Source: Acetobacter sp. (GTDB lineage: Bacteria; Pseudomonadota; Alphaproteobacteria; RF32; CAG-239). Taken from it: DNA of 52,044 bases. This document shows positions 17,278 through 25,749 of the stretch, in pieces. The notes below the pieces were generated by a model. It was not told the origin of the DNA. It searched no databases and saw only the letters and a list, made by a program, of their open reading frames with translations. The position numbers were made by a program, and so were the translations under genes. Location of the stretch: positions 1 through 52,044 of the forward strand of contig JAMPED010000012.1 of assembly GCA_023665325.1 (NCBI GenBank), given 5' to 3'. Position 1 is the first letter of the stretch. Every line of letters starts with the position of its first letter.

Positions 17278-17530
17278 AGCGACTGTTGTCTGTTGCACGG
17301 CGCACCGAGCATGTGTGTTCTTTACATCTACCGAGCCGCGCTTTACTTATTGCTCTTGCTGGCTGATGAGGGGCTTGATAGGGGTGGCCCCTCAACAGGC
17401 TGAGAGAACAGCAAAGAAGGTTTGGCGTACCCCGGCCATACTTTCGGGAAAGATTTTTTTTGACTTTTGAAAAATGGTTTGGTCTGGGCAACATTCTCAC
17501 TAAATCATTTTTTCATTTTCAGATGACGGG
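17278..17530. other. 253-bp gap with no supported gene
   Basis: Holds a hairpin GAGGGGC/GCCCCTC at about 17368-17393 and a TTCGGGAAAG word at 17442, similar to the operator arms. Frames on either strand lack ribosome sites and sensible composition. Base composition changes here from the GC-richer accessory block to the AT-richer 17.5-21 kb operon. Confidence 0.4.
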
Positions 17531-18253
17531 TCAACGCGAAGCTTCCTTAAACATATCATAATTATATCCGCGAGGTATCGCCCACACTACTCTCGGCGTA
17601 AGCATAGAATCAATCATCGCGTTCGCCATCATCTTGGGATCTTGTCCAAACACCCCACAACCCCAAGCGCCGCAAATAAAAGTAGTAACATCATTATCAG
17701 CTAAAATAGAACTCATAAAAGCCAATCTATCAAATACTACTTCTCTATTATCTTCTTCAGAAACATTACCATAAATCTTTGCATTATCCCAGTTAGGAGC
17801 GGCGCAAGTTAAAACATCTGCTCTCTTTTGTTTACCATCCCGCTCGAATATCACGTCTGGAGAATACAAAGCCCTGTCGAGATAAAGAGAATGATTATTA
17901 TGTTGTCTGTTCCAAGCATAATAACTGCCCTTGAAAGCTAAGAGTATGAGATAAAGATTACTCTCGTGGCACAAAGCTTCTTCTTGTGTCGTCATACCTT
18001 TTAAGAATCCACCGCCAGGATTATTGTAGCTGGCAAAGTTAAGAATACAAACTTTGCCAGGCCAGTCTTCTTCAAATAGCGCGCTCACCGTATCCATAGG
18101 AAGTAAAGTAGTTTGAGTCAAGCTGCAAGTACTACTAGGTACTAATGAATCGTAGATTTTAGTTCCTAAAATAGAATTTTTGGTATCTTCACTCATTCTG
18201 TTCTTAACTTCTTCTATCCAAGCTCTCGCGTGCTTCGCACTATAATCTCTCAT
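17531..18253 (-). CDS. microbial-type poly(ADP-ribose) glycohydrolase (TIGR02452-like), 240 aa
   Basis: The diagnostic motif is VCILNFASYNNPGGGFLKG (about residues 68-86) followed by MTTQEEALCHESNLYL: GGG plus QEE are the ADP-ribose-binding loop and catalytic Glu pair of bacterial/fungal PARG macrodomains. Later FICGAWGCGVFGQDP corresponds to the conserved GAWGCGVFxNDP segment. Length (240 aa) fits. The enzyme removes ADP-ribose from proteins or nucleic acids. In a phage this could reverse host ADP-ribosylation defences (for example DarT-type toxins); that role is inferred. It overlaps the P-loop gene by ATGA, so they are translated together. Confidence 0.88.
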   Translation of the reverse strand: MRDYSAKHARAWIEEVKNRMSEDTKNSILGTKIYDSLVPSSTCSLTQTTLLPMDTVSALFEEDWPGKVCILNFASYNNPGGGFLKGMTTQEEALCHESNLYLILLAFKGSYYAWNRQHNNHSLYLDRALYSPDVIFERDGKQKRADVLTCAAPNWDNAKIYGNVSEEDNREVVFDRLAFMSSILADNDVTTFICGAWGCGVFGQDPKMMANAMIDSMLTPRVVWAIPRGYNYDMFKEASR

Positions 18254-18780
18254 TTGTTAAATTTCTCCCAAGTCGCAATTTGTGTAACAATAGTATCGTA
18301 ATCTTCAAGTGTACCATTATACTCAAAGTACTTCACGTTATGATTATCTAAAAACTGATGCAGCTGACTGCTAAGTTCATCGCTCTCTTCTTCCGTCTGG
18401 AATCTACCTGCTGGATTATAAGGCTTCACTCTGTTGATAAACAAATTCAAAGAATTATAAGATTCAGATACTTTAGTAACAAAAGCATCAAATTCTTCGC
18501 CTAAGATAGGGTCAGTATTATAGAACGCGCTCAGTAGAATAGGTGAGTCGGTAATAACCACATCTACCTTGCCGTCCACCCTACTAATGCGGAAATACTG
18601 TTTGCCAAAGATATAAGCTTGATTCTGGAATACTGCCTTACTCTCTTCCCATACCTTATCCTTGGCAAATTCGGTAACAAGTTCTGCATTAACACCAAGC
18701 ATCTTTAATTTTGAGAAAATATATGCGGCTCCAGTGCTCTTACCGGCTCCCGGTGCGCCATACAAATTAACTACCAACAT
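18250..18780 (-). CDS. P-loop NTPase/kinase (AAA_28-like), 176 aa
   Basis: MLVVNLYGAPGAGKSTGAAY carries a Walker A motif (GAPGAGKST, residues 8-16). DVVITDSPILLSAFY near residue 73 is a Walker-B-like strand with the D-x-P of small-molecule kinases, and RFQTEEESDE near residue 129 resembles a lid segment (R-x-Q-x-E) that binds phosphate. This layout matches phage AAA_28 proteins, related to the nicotinamide riboside kinase domain of NadR and to nucleoside kinases. Substrate not determinable. Next to a PARG gene, a link to ADP-ribose or NAD metabolism is possible. Confidence 0.8.
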   Translation of the reverse strand: MLVVNLYGAPGAGKSTGAAYIFSKLKMLGVNAELVTEFAKDKVWEESKAVFQNQAYIFGKQYFRISRVDGKVDVVITDSPILLSAFYNTDPILGEEFDAFVTKVSESYNSLNLFINRVKPYNPAGRFQTEEESDELSSQLHQFLDNHNVKYFEYNGTLEDYDTIVTQIATWEKFNK

Positions 18781-19012
18781 TGAATAGATATCTCCCTTCT
18801 ACATAAATACCATTATATCCCTCTTTCTCAAGGGATTCTATATTTTCGTAAAGTTCTTTTACTGCTTCAAAGCGCCGCTCTAATTCTTCGTGCGACAATT
18901 CTTGTAACTGCTGCGGCAGATGACTTTCACACCCGAAGTAATCTGCCGCGATAGCTCTCCCATAAACGAACAACGCATTATTTAGTCCATCTGCTAATAC
19001 CTTAATATCCAT
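18767..19012 (-). CDS. hypothetical protein, 81 aa
   Basis: ATG 19012 to TAA, overlapping the P-loop gene by 14 nt. Helical protein (MDIKVLADGLNNALFVYGRAIAADYFG, then LSHEELERRFEAVKELYENIESLEKEG), probably forming a helical hairpin. No signal or catalytic motif. It is part of the leftward operon that begins at 21110. Confidence 0.7.
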   Translation of the reverse strand: MDIKVLADGLNNALFVYGRAIAADYFGCESHLPQQLQELSHEELERRFEAVKELYENIESLEKEGYNGIYVEGRYLFNVGS

Positions 19013-19016
19013 TTAA

Positions 19017-19511
19017 TCACTCCAAATCTATCTCATAAGTATTGATTACACTACCTTCAGGTACATAAAATACATAATAAGCAGATTCGCTAGGAAATCT
19101 CCACGAGTCATCTTCGCCATCCCAATATTCTACATAAGGCTGGTCGTCTGTATATTTTACATATACGTCATATCTATCTTTTTCAATAGTCTTAGTAACA
19201 ATACCCTTATCAGTCTCTACTGCATAGACATATGTCATTTCAGAGTCAATATTGCCGCAACCCAAAAAGAAAGAACCAGAGATAGATGTATTGTCTCTTA
19301 AAGCGACCATATTTTCAGTATATTTACATTCCATAGGAGCGCCACCCAAAATCGAGAAAGATAGAAATGCGCCTATAAGAAAGGCTGGTAAAAGTCCAAG
19401 GAAACTGACGCCTAATGCACCGACAATTCCATCACCTATCCCATCTTCTTGGAAGCCGATAATAAATCCAAATATCGCAAATATCAAAAGAATGATTAAG
19501 CAAACAAACAT
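19017..19511 (-). CDS. membrane protein with soluble C-terminal domain, 164 aa
   Basis: Two N-terminal membrane segments (MFVCLIILLIFAIFGFIIGF and VGALGVSFLGLLPAFLIGAFLSFSIL) are followed by a beta-rich domain (YVYAVETDKGIVTKTIEKDRYDVYVKYTDDQPYVEYWDGEDD). The start overlaps the stop of 19511-19969 by 1 nt. Such proteins occur in large Firmicutes phages in early operons and are of unknown role. Confidence 0.75.
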   Translation of the reverse strand: MFVCLIILLIFAIFGFIIGFQEDGIGDGIVGALGVSFLGLLPAFLIGAFLSFSILGGAPMECKYTENMVALRDNTSISGSFFLGCGNIDSEMTYVYAVETDKGIVTKTIEKDRYDVYVKYTDDQPYVEYWDGEDDSWRFPSESAYYVFYVPEGSVINTYEIDLE

Positions 19512-19969
19512 TACTCTTCCTCCAAATCTTTCTTTACAAATTCAAATATATCAGCAAACTCACTGGGATAAGTTCTTTCATCTTGACTACAATCTTCATA
19601 GTAAAGTTTGCAATCAATAGAACATTGCCCATCTGGGCCTTCACAAGGTCTAAACCAATCTTTTAGAATTTTATATTGAGTGCGGCAGAGTGTATCGTAA
19701 CCCTCAATGGAGAAGATATAAGCTGCCATAAACTTATCATGGAGGTCATTATATCTTTCTAACTCGCCAGGTTCTAAGTGCACAATATCTGGTCTATCAG
19801 TATGAATTTGTGTACACTCAACACCCCTAATAATAACCTTTTCACATTTGGCACCGAAGTTTTTCATCTTAACATCCCAGAATGGGTCGCGTATTCCTTT
19901 TTCTGCGCGGAATCGCGACCAAGCCTCTTCTGCACATATGATTGCGGCGCCGACAGGACCAACTACCAT
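19511..19969 (-). CDS. hypothetical protein, 152 aa
   Basis: ATG 19969 follows a GAAGGGGG site at the end of folD. The N-terminus (MVVGPVGAAIICAEEAWSRFRAEKG) is hydrophobic but too short to call a signal. Several Cys (CRTQYKILKDWFRPCEGPDGQCSIDC, CSQDE) suggest a metal site in the C-terminal half. Coupled with the genes on both sides. No family recognised. Confidence 0.7.
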   Translation of the reverse strand: MVVGPVGAAIICAEEAWSRFRAEKGIRDPFWDVKMKNFGAKCEKVIIRGVECTQIHTDRPDIVHLEPGELERYNDLHDKFMAAYIFSIEGYDTLCRTQYKILKDWFRPCEGPDGQCSIDCKLYYEDCSQDERTYPSEFADIFEFVKKDLEEE

Positions 19970-19974
19970 GCGGC

Positions 19975-20766
19975 TCAGCCCCCTTCAACTAATGCGGCAC
20001 AATTTTTCAAAAGTGCGAGTCTGGTTAACAAACCTACTCCACCCGGGACTGGGGTAGACCAAACTGTATCTGAACAAAAACGTGGAACTTCCTCGAAGTC
20101 TCCAATTAGCTTCCCATCTTGGCGTGTAATGCCAACATCAATAACAACAGCGCCAAAACATTGATTGCGGACTATTAGATGCGGCTGCCCAGTTGCGCTT
20201 ACCACCAAATCTGCTTCTTGTAAGTATCCACTAACAATAGATGGGTCACTCTTACTATGACAGATACTTACAGTCATATCTTTTTCTAAGAGCATTCTCG
20301 CCATTGGTTTTCCGACAATATCGCTGCGGCCGAGAACTACTGCGGTTTTTCCAGAAAATGGAAATTCGCACGCTTCCAAATAATCAATAATTCCTTGCGG
20401 CGTAGCTGGATTAACAAGAGAATCAGGTCTCAGACCATCACAATCTAGACCACGAGGAATCATCATCGAGTCAAATTTAACCCCATCCCTCACGGGAAGT
20501 TGAACAATTACTGCTGTACAGTGATGGGTCATCGCGCGAATAATAGCATCATGACAAGATGTTTCGTCTCGCCGCACTTTATATACCGATGCTTTCCAAC
20601 CAACTTCTTTAAAATCATCTAGCTTTCGTGCTATATAAATTGCATTTGCATCATCTTGGTCTCTTGTTGCGTCAATAATGCCTAACTTAATTTTATCTGC
20701 GGCTTTAATATTCTTTAATTTTTCTTTTTCAGCCGCCACATATTCTTTTATATCTACTTGTCTCAT
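19975..20766 (-). CDS. folD: bifunctional methylenetetrahydrofolate dehydrogenase/cyclohydrolase
   Basis: I start at ATG 20766, which has GGAGG 5 nt upstream and forms an ATGA overlap with the previous stop. Family landmarks are complete: YIARK near residue 44-48 (catalytic Tyr/Lys pair), VQLPV near 88, LDCDGLRP near 106, the Rossmann segment VVLGRSDIVGKPMA near 140-153 with HSKS after it, VVIDVGI near 214, and TPVPGGVGLLT near 238. The enzyme interconverts 5,10-methylene-, methenyl- and 10-formyl-tetrahydrofolate in the cytosol, supplying one-carbon units for thymidylate or purine synthesis. At 263 aa it is slightly shorter than bacterial FolD (about 280-290). FolD is rare in phages. Confidence 0.93.
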   Translation of the reverse strand: MRQVDIKEYVAAEKEKLKNIKAADKIKLGIIDATRDQDDANAIYIARKLDDFKEVGWKASVYKVRRDETSCHDAIIRAMTHHCTAVIVQLPVRDGVKFDSMMIPRGLDCDGLRPDSLVNPATPQGIIDYLEACEFPFSGKTAVVLGRSDIVGKPMARMLLEKDMTVSICHSKSDPSIVSGYLQEADLVVSATGQPHLIVRNQCFGAVVIDVGITRQDGKLIGDFEEVPRFCSDTVWSTPVPGGVGLLTRLALLKNCAALVEGG

Positions 20767-21110
20767 TCTAACCTCCATAAATCATCAAGCTGAATATCTC
20801 CATCTTCGTCGTCTCCATCAAACATATCATAGAAACTAATACCTAGGGATGGACTAATTTCAACCGCCATATTCGCATACAGCTCAATCATATAATTTTC
20901 ATCTTCATCGAAGAAATCGTCCTCTTCTGCGTATACATGAACAATATAAGGTCTTGGGTCTGTGATATGCTCGATATACCATATATCAGTATAGAACTCT
21001 TCTTTATCATCCTGAAGACTTTCTCTTACTGCGATATTTATAACGAGGATATTAAAATAGTATTCAGCATCTTTGGGCATCGAAGTCGGGTCTAAATTAA
21101 AGATATTCAT
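20763..21110 (-). CDS. acidic hypothetical protein, 115 aa
   Basis: I choose ATG 21110, 10 nt after AAAGGAG; a TTG at 21119 is too close to that site. First gene of the leftward operon of seven genes ending with the PARG gene. Very acidic (EEDDFFDEDENYMIELYANM, DMFDGDDEDGDIQLDD), with a beta-strand core (FNILVINIAVRESL, YIVHVYAEE). Possibly a DNA-mimic-type or Ca-binding protein; no family recognised. Its stop overlaps folD. Confidence 0.75.
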   Translation of the reverse strand: MNIFNLDPTSMPKDAEYYFNILVINIAVRESLQDDKEEFYTDIWYIEHITDPRPYIVHVYAEEDDFFDEDENYMIELYANMAVEISPSLGISFYDMFDGDDEDGDIQLDDLWRLE

Positions 21111-21143
21111 ATACGCCAAACTCCTTTTTATTTTTCTATATAC

Positions 21144-21172
21144 ATTATATCAAAAAATCCCAAAAAGGTCAA
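21144..21172 (-). promoter_or_regulatory. leftward promoter of the 21110-17531 operon
   Basis: Minus-strand TTGACC (21172-21167), 17-bp spacer, TATAAT (21149-21144), AT-rich leader class. Only 8 bp separate its -35 from that of the late promoter. Confidence 0.85.
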
Positions 21173-21180
21173 CTAAAAAT

Positions 21181-21209
21181 TTGACAAAGTTCGATAAATG
21201 TTGTATTAT
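21181..21209 (+). promoter_or_regulatory. rightward promoter of the late (structural) operon
   Basis: TTGACA (21181-21186), 17-bp spacer, TATTAT (21204-21209). Divergent to the folD operon promoter with adjoining -35 boxes. Confidence 0.8.
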
Positions 21210-21233
21210 ATTAGTAGTAAAGGAGATGATAAG

Positions 21234-22319
21234 ATGACCAAATTGGATTATACCTTAGAGTCTCCAGAAGAACGCAAGGCTCTCGTAGAATAGATTCTTG
21301 CTGAATAGCAAGATAGTATTACGCCTGCTTATTTAGAGAAGCTTGCTGATTATCTCATATTATGTATGGAGAAGCAAGAGCGAAAAGAAAAAAAGATTCT
21401 CACCGACAATAGAATGGCGACAGTTAATAAAAGAGAATGCTCTTTTGAAGGACTTGCCGCATCTTTTGAAAATGGTGAGGATGGCGTATACAATCTAATG
21501 TCTGATAATAATAAGAACTGTTTATTTAAACCAAAAATTTCTATTACATAGGAAGATATTGAAAATGTACCTGGATTAAAACAATTAAGAGAAGCGATTA
21601 AACAATGGGAAGAAGCCTTAAAGCGTTCCTCTGGACGCGACGCATTTATAATTAAAAAGGCTTTAATTGAAATGCGGAAAGAGTAGTATGTCTTAAAACA
21701 ATCATACTACCAACCCATTATTTTTAAGAAAGTTATTCGTAACGCGTTTTCTACTGGATTAAAACTGAATGATAACAGTGAAGTTTATTGGAACTATGAT
21801 AATCCAGAAGATGAAAGAAATGGAGAATTAAAAATTGCTGGCATTTCTTTAATGGATTAGCGTGTTACATCAGCTATCTTATGTAATTATTCAAGATTAA
21901 AAGAAGATAGTTACGGTAAGTTTGAAGGAGATACTTGGTATCTTATGGAGTCTTTTGATAAGATTGCAACAAAAGCACTTGCAAATGACCCCTATTATGA
22001 AAGACTTGTTGAGTATAAAATTGATGGATTATAGAATAATTAGATTCAAGAAGCATTGGAACAAGAATTTGGAATTCGACATAGCCCAGAATATATTTCA
22101 AGTCTATGGCGCAATAAGATTCCTAAGATGATTGCGGCTGCAGCTACTGAGGACTATTTAACATGGTTTTATCGGACTAATGGCTTGCCGATGAAAAAAT
22201 GTTCTAAATGTGGGCAATTTAAACCAGCCCATAACGTTTTCTTCTCAAAGAATAAGACAAGTAAAGATAGACTTTATAGTATATGTAAATGTTGTCGAAA
22301 TAAGAAAAAAGGAGGCTAA
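21234..22319 (+). CDS. DNA-binding protein with HTH and zinc ribbon, first late gene, 361 aa
   Basis: With TAG as Gln (7 codons) the frame is continuous from ATG 21234 (AAAGGAG upstream) to TAA. The N-terminal 150 residues are helical. Near residue 260, KIDGLQNNQIQEALEQEFGI plus RHSPEYISSLWRNKIPKMI forms a helix-turn-helix. The C-terminus CSKCGQFKP...ICKCCRNKK is a four-Cys zinc ribbon. Position directly upstream of the terminase genes suggests a packaging-site recognition protein (terminase small subunit or HNH-less relative) or a late regulator. The next gene also has a zinc ribbon and competes for the small-subunit role. Confidence 0.75.
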
Positions 22320-22324
22320 ACGTT

Positions 22325-23608
22325 ATGGCCGAAAAAGGCGCACAATGTTATTGCGAATCATGTCGCCGCACTATGGACGCGGGCCAATTCTATACATCCA
22401 ATAATATAGAAAAATATCCACCTGATGGAAAATTAAATTTATGTAAGAAATGTCTTACTTTGTGTGTAGATAACTGGGACCCAAGCACTTTTAAACCTAT
22501 TCTTCAAGAGATAGATGTCCCTTATGTAAAGGAAGAATGGGATAAACTGCTAAAGAGATACAGTCAAAAGAAGTCTCCAGAGGAAATGACTGGTATGACT
22601 ATCCTTGGCCGCTATCTTGCTAAGATGAAACTTAAACAATGGAAGGATTATCGTTGGGCAGATAGCGAAAGTATCCAAGCCGAAATTGATGCTCGTAAAG
22701 CTCAGGCTATGAGAGCAACAGGAGCAGATGAAGAGGCTATTGCGGAACGTATTAGAGAAGATGCAGAATTCTAGGTTGCAATGCCTGATGGCATCAGATT
22801 GGTACCTCAAGACTAGCAACCGCAACCTTAGATGGTTCAACCGCAATCTAAGAAAACAAAACAGTTATCTCAACCAGCCATTGAACTATATGATGATGAA
22901 GACTTTGAGAGTACTCTTGATTTAACTGATGAAGATAAAACTTACTTGCGGTTGAAGTGGGGACGTAATTACACTCCAGAAGAATGGGTTAATATGGAGT
23001 AGCTATATAATGATATGTGTGAATCATATGATATCCAAACTGCTGGACATAAGGATACATTAAAACTTATTTGCAAAACTTCATTGAAAGCCAATCAATG
23101 TATTGACCAAGGCGACCTTGATGGTTATAAGAAACTGTCATCTACCTATGATACTTTAATGAAGTCTGGTAAATTTACTGCCGCTTAGAATAAAAATGAA
23201 GCTGGCGAATTTGTTGACTCTATTGGTGAACTTGTTGCTATTTGCGAAAAATAGGGCTTTATTCCTCGCTTTTATATAGATGGGCCACAAGATAAAGTTG
23301 ATAGAACCTTACAAGATTTATAGGGTTACACTAAGACTTTAATTGAAGATGAACTTGGTCTTGGAGATAAAATTGAGAGCGCCGCGAAGCAACTTATGGA
23401 AGCAAGAGTCAATGAATATCATATCGACGAAGATAATGATATTGACCCCGATGCAACTTTTGAAGAGACTTTGTTCTCTGATGATGCCGAGAAAGTTATC
23501 GCTGACGAAGACTTCCAGCGTCTGCGCGAACAAGAGGATGAGGACGAGGCAGCAGATGCCGCGTATATAAGTTCATTATTAGCACAAGCCGCGGAAGAGG
23601 AGGAGTAA
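22325..23608 (+). CDS. putative terminase small subunit, 427 aa
   Basis: Seven in-frame TAGs read as Gln give one frame to TAA at 23608, 2 nt before the large subunit. The N-terminus is a zinc ribbon (CYCESCRRTMDAGQFY ... LCKKCLTLC, residues 8-48). Then follows a helical DNA-binding region, a Gln/Pro-rich linker (PQDQQPQPQMVQPQ, made partly by TAG codons), and a long acidic C-terminus (ADEDFQRLREQEDEDEAADA) that could contact the large subunit. Gene order and layout fit a large terminase small subunit of Firmicutes siphophages. It is twice the usual length. Confidence 0.7.
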
Positions 23609-23610
23609 AT

Positions 23611-25362
23611 ATGGCATTAAAAGATTTACTCCAACTCTCGGGGCAATCTAAAAAGATTGGTTTGTCAGAAGAACGTATTATGGCTATTGTTCCAATAGCA
23701 ACTCAATATGTTGCTTATTGGCGTGAATATCCAGATATGTTTATTGACTTTCTTTGTAATGGTTATGATGAATCAAGAACGATAGAAGATTCAAGCAAGT
23801 TTAAATTTTTCTTTTATCAAAGAGTATTTTTGCGTGCGGCGATGCGATATAAATATACTTACATGGTATTCCCGCGTGCTTATTCTAAATCTTTCTTATC
23901 AGTAATGGTGCTGATGATTCGTTGTGTGCTATATCCTGGTGCACACCTATTCGTTACTTCTGGTGGTAAGGAACAGGCTGCTGGTATTATTAAAGAAAAA
24001 GTACAAGAAATTTGTACCTTAATTCCAGCTTTTAAAAGAGAAATTGACTGGGGTCGTGGGCGTACAATGGAAGGAAAAGACTATTGTAAATATGTATTTA
24101 CAAATGGGTCTTACTTTGATAACGTTCCAGCAAGAGAAAGCTCTCGTGGTAAGCGTAGACATGGTGGACTTGTAGAAGAATGTGTCGGTGTTGATGGAGA
24201 CATTCTATCTCAGGTTATTATTCCTTTAATGAACGTATCTCGTAGATGTATGGATGGAACTGTCCACCCAGAAGAAACTTTGAATAAGTCACAAATCTTT
24301 GTTACTACCGCGGGTTGGAAAGGAACTTTTGCCTACGATAAACTAATTTAGTTCCTCATCTGGATGGTACTTCAACCAGAAAAGAGTATTATCATGGGCG
24401 GTACTTGGCGCATTCCTGTTCTAATGAAACTATTAGATAGCAACTTTATTACAGACCTCAAATAGGACGGCACCTTTAATGAAGCTTCTTTTGACCGTGA
24501 ATATGAATCTAGGTGGTCTGGAACAGTTGAAGATGCTTTCTTCAATGGTGAAATTTTTGACCGCCACCGCAAGCTTCAAAAGCCTGAATATGAGTATTCA
24601 AATAAGTCTGGTAAGAACGCGTATTATATCTTATCTATGGACGTAGGTCGTAAGGGTTGTGATTCTGTTGTCTCTGTATTTAAGGTAAACCCACAAGCAC
24701 AGGGCGCTGCTATTAAATCTCTTGTTAATATTTATACTTTGACTGATGACCATTTTGAACACCAAGCTTTGTTTGTAAAAAAATTATTTTACAAATATAA
24801 AGCAAGAGCGATAGTAATTGATGGTAACGGTCTAGGTATCGGTCTAATGGACTTTATGGTAAAGCCACAAACTGATTATGACACTGGTGATGTATATCCA
24901 GATTTTGGTGTTATTAACGATGAAGAAAATTTCTATCGTAAATTTAGAACTGATAATACTGTATTAGATGCTATTTATATTATAAAGGCATCTGCGCCGA
25001 TTAACACTGAAGCTCACGCTAACGCTCAAACCCAGATGTCTTCTGGTAAAGTGCAATTCTTAATTGATGAACGCGTTGCCAAAGCAAAATTGATGGAAAT
25101 GTCTAAGGGTAAAGCAATGAAACCAGAAGAAAGGGCAGAATACTTAAAACCATTTACCCTAACTTCCATATTAAAAGAGGAAATGATGAATTTGCGGGAA
25201 GACCATGAAGGAGTAAATATTATTCTTAAATAGGCGAACCGCACAATCCGCAAGGATAAATTCTCAAGTTTTGAATATGGACTTTATTATATCAAACAAT
25301 TAGAAGATAGTAAACGTAAACGGAAGAAGTTTAAACTTTCTGATATGATACTTTTTACTTAA
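23611..25362 (+). CDS. terL: terminase large subunit, 583 aa
   Basis: Three TAGs (24349, 24463, 25231) are read as Gln; stop TAA 25360-25362. ATPase: VFPRAYSKSF near residue 89-98 is the variant Walker A, and GGLVEECVGVDGD near 187-199 contains Walker B and the catalytic Glu. Nuclease: ILSMDVGRKG near 341 supplies the first Asp, VIDGNGLGIGLMDF near 405 the second acidic site, and QFLIDERVAKAKL near 485 the third region. The enzyme pumps DNA into the prohead and cuts concatemers. Strong anchor for the late module and for TAG = sense, since the standard code would break it between the ATPase and nuclease. Confidence 0.95.
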
Positions 25363-25374
25363 GGGGTGAGCAAT

Positions 25375-25731
25375 ATGCGAGCTAGTCGTGGAGAAATTAA
25401 AATCGAGATGATTCTTACTAACAATGGAGTTGATTTCCAAGAAGAATATGAATTTTCTGGATTGAATAGCCCCAACGGACGACCTTTGCGTTTTGATTTT
25501 GCTGTCTTTGACGATGATGGTAATATTGATTTCTTAATTGAATATTAGGGTAAACAGCATTATCAGCCTGTAAGCAAATTTGGCGGAGCGCGTGGATTTT
25601 ATCAACAATAGTTTAATGATAGAATGAAGCGTAACTTCTGCGCTGACCACGGTCTCACCTTAATTGAAATACCATATACGGAAGAAAATCTTATTACCTA
25701 TGATTATATCATGGAAAAGGCAGGATATTAA
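25375..25731 (+). CDS. PD-(D/E)XK-type endonuclease, 118 aa
   Basis: ATG 25375 follows AAGGGGTGAG. The core RFDFAVFDDDGNIDFLIEYQGKQHY (positions about 44-68, in parts) has the Asp and the E-x-Q catalytic triad of restriction-endonuclease folds as in Vsr/DUF559-like proteins, then RNFCADHGLTLIEIPY, the conserved last strand. The catalytic Glu-Tyr-Gln contains a TAG-encoded Gln (25546-25548). Two TAGs in total. Inserted between terL and portal, it may be a packaging-associated nuclease or a homing-type guest; small related proteins sit next to phage terminases. Confidence 0.75.
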
Positions 25732-25749
25732 ATTTAAGGAGGTGAGCCC

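Noticed and set aside
17186..17500. Leftward 104-aa frame in the boundary region
   Set aside because: It runs through the operator and hairpin of element J, has no ribosome site and an Arg/Ser/Cys-rich shadow composition.
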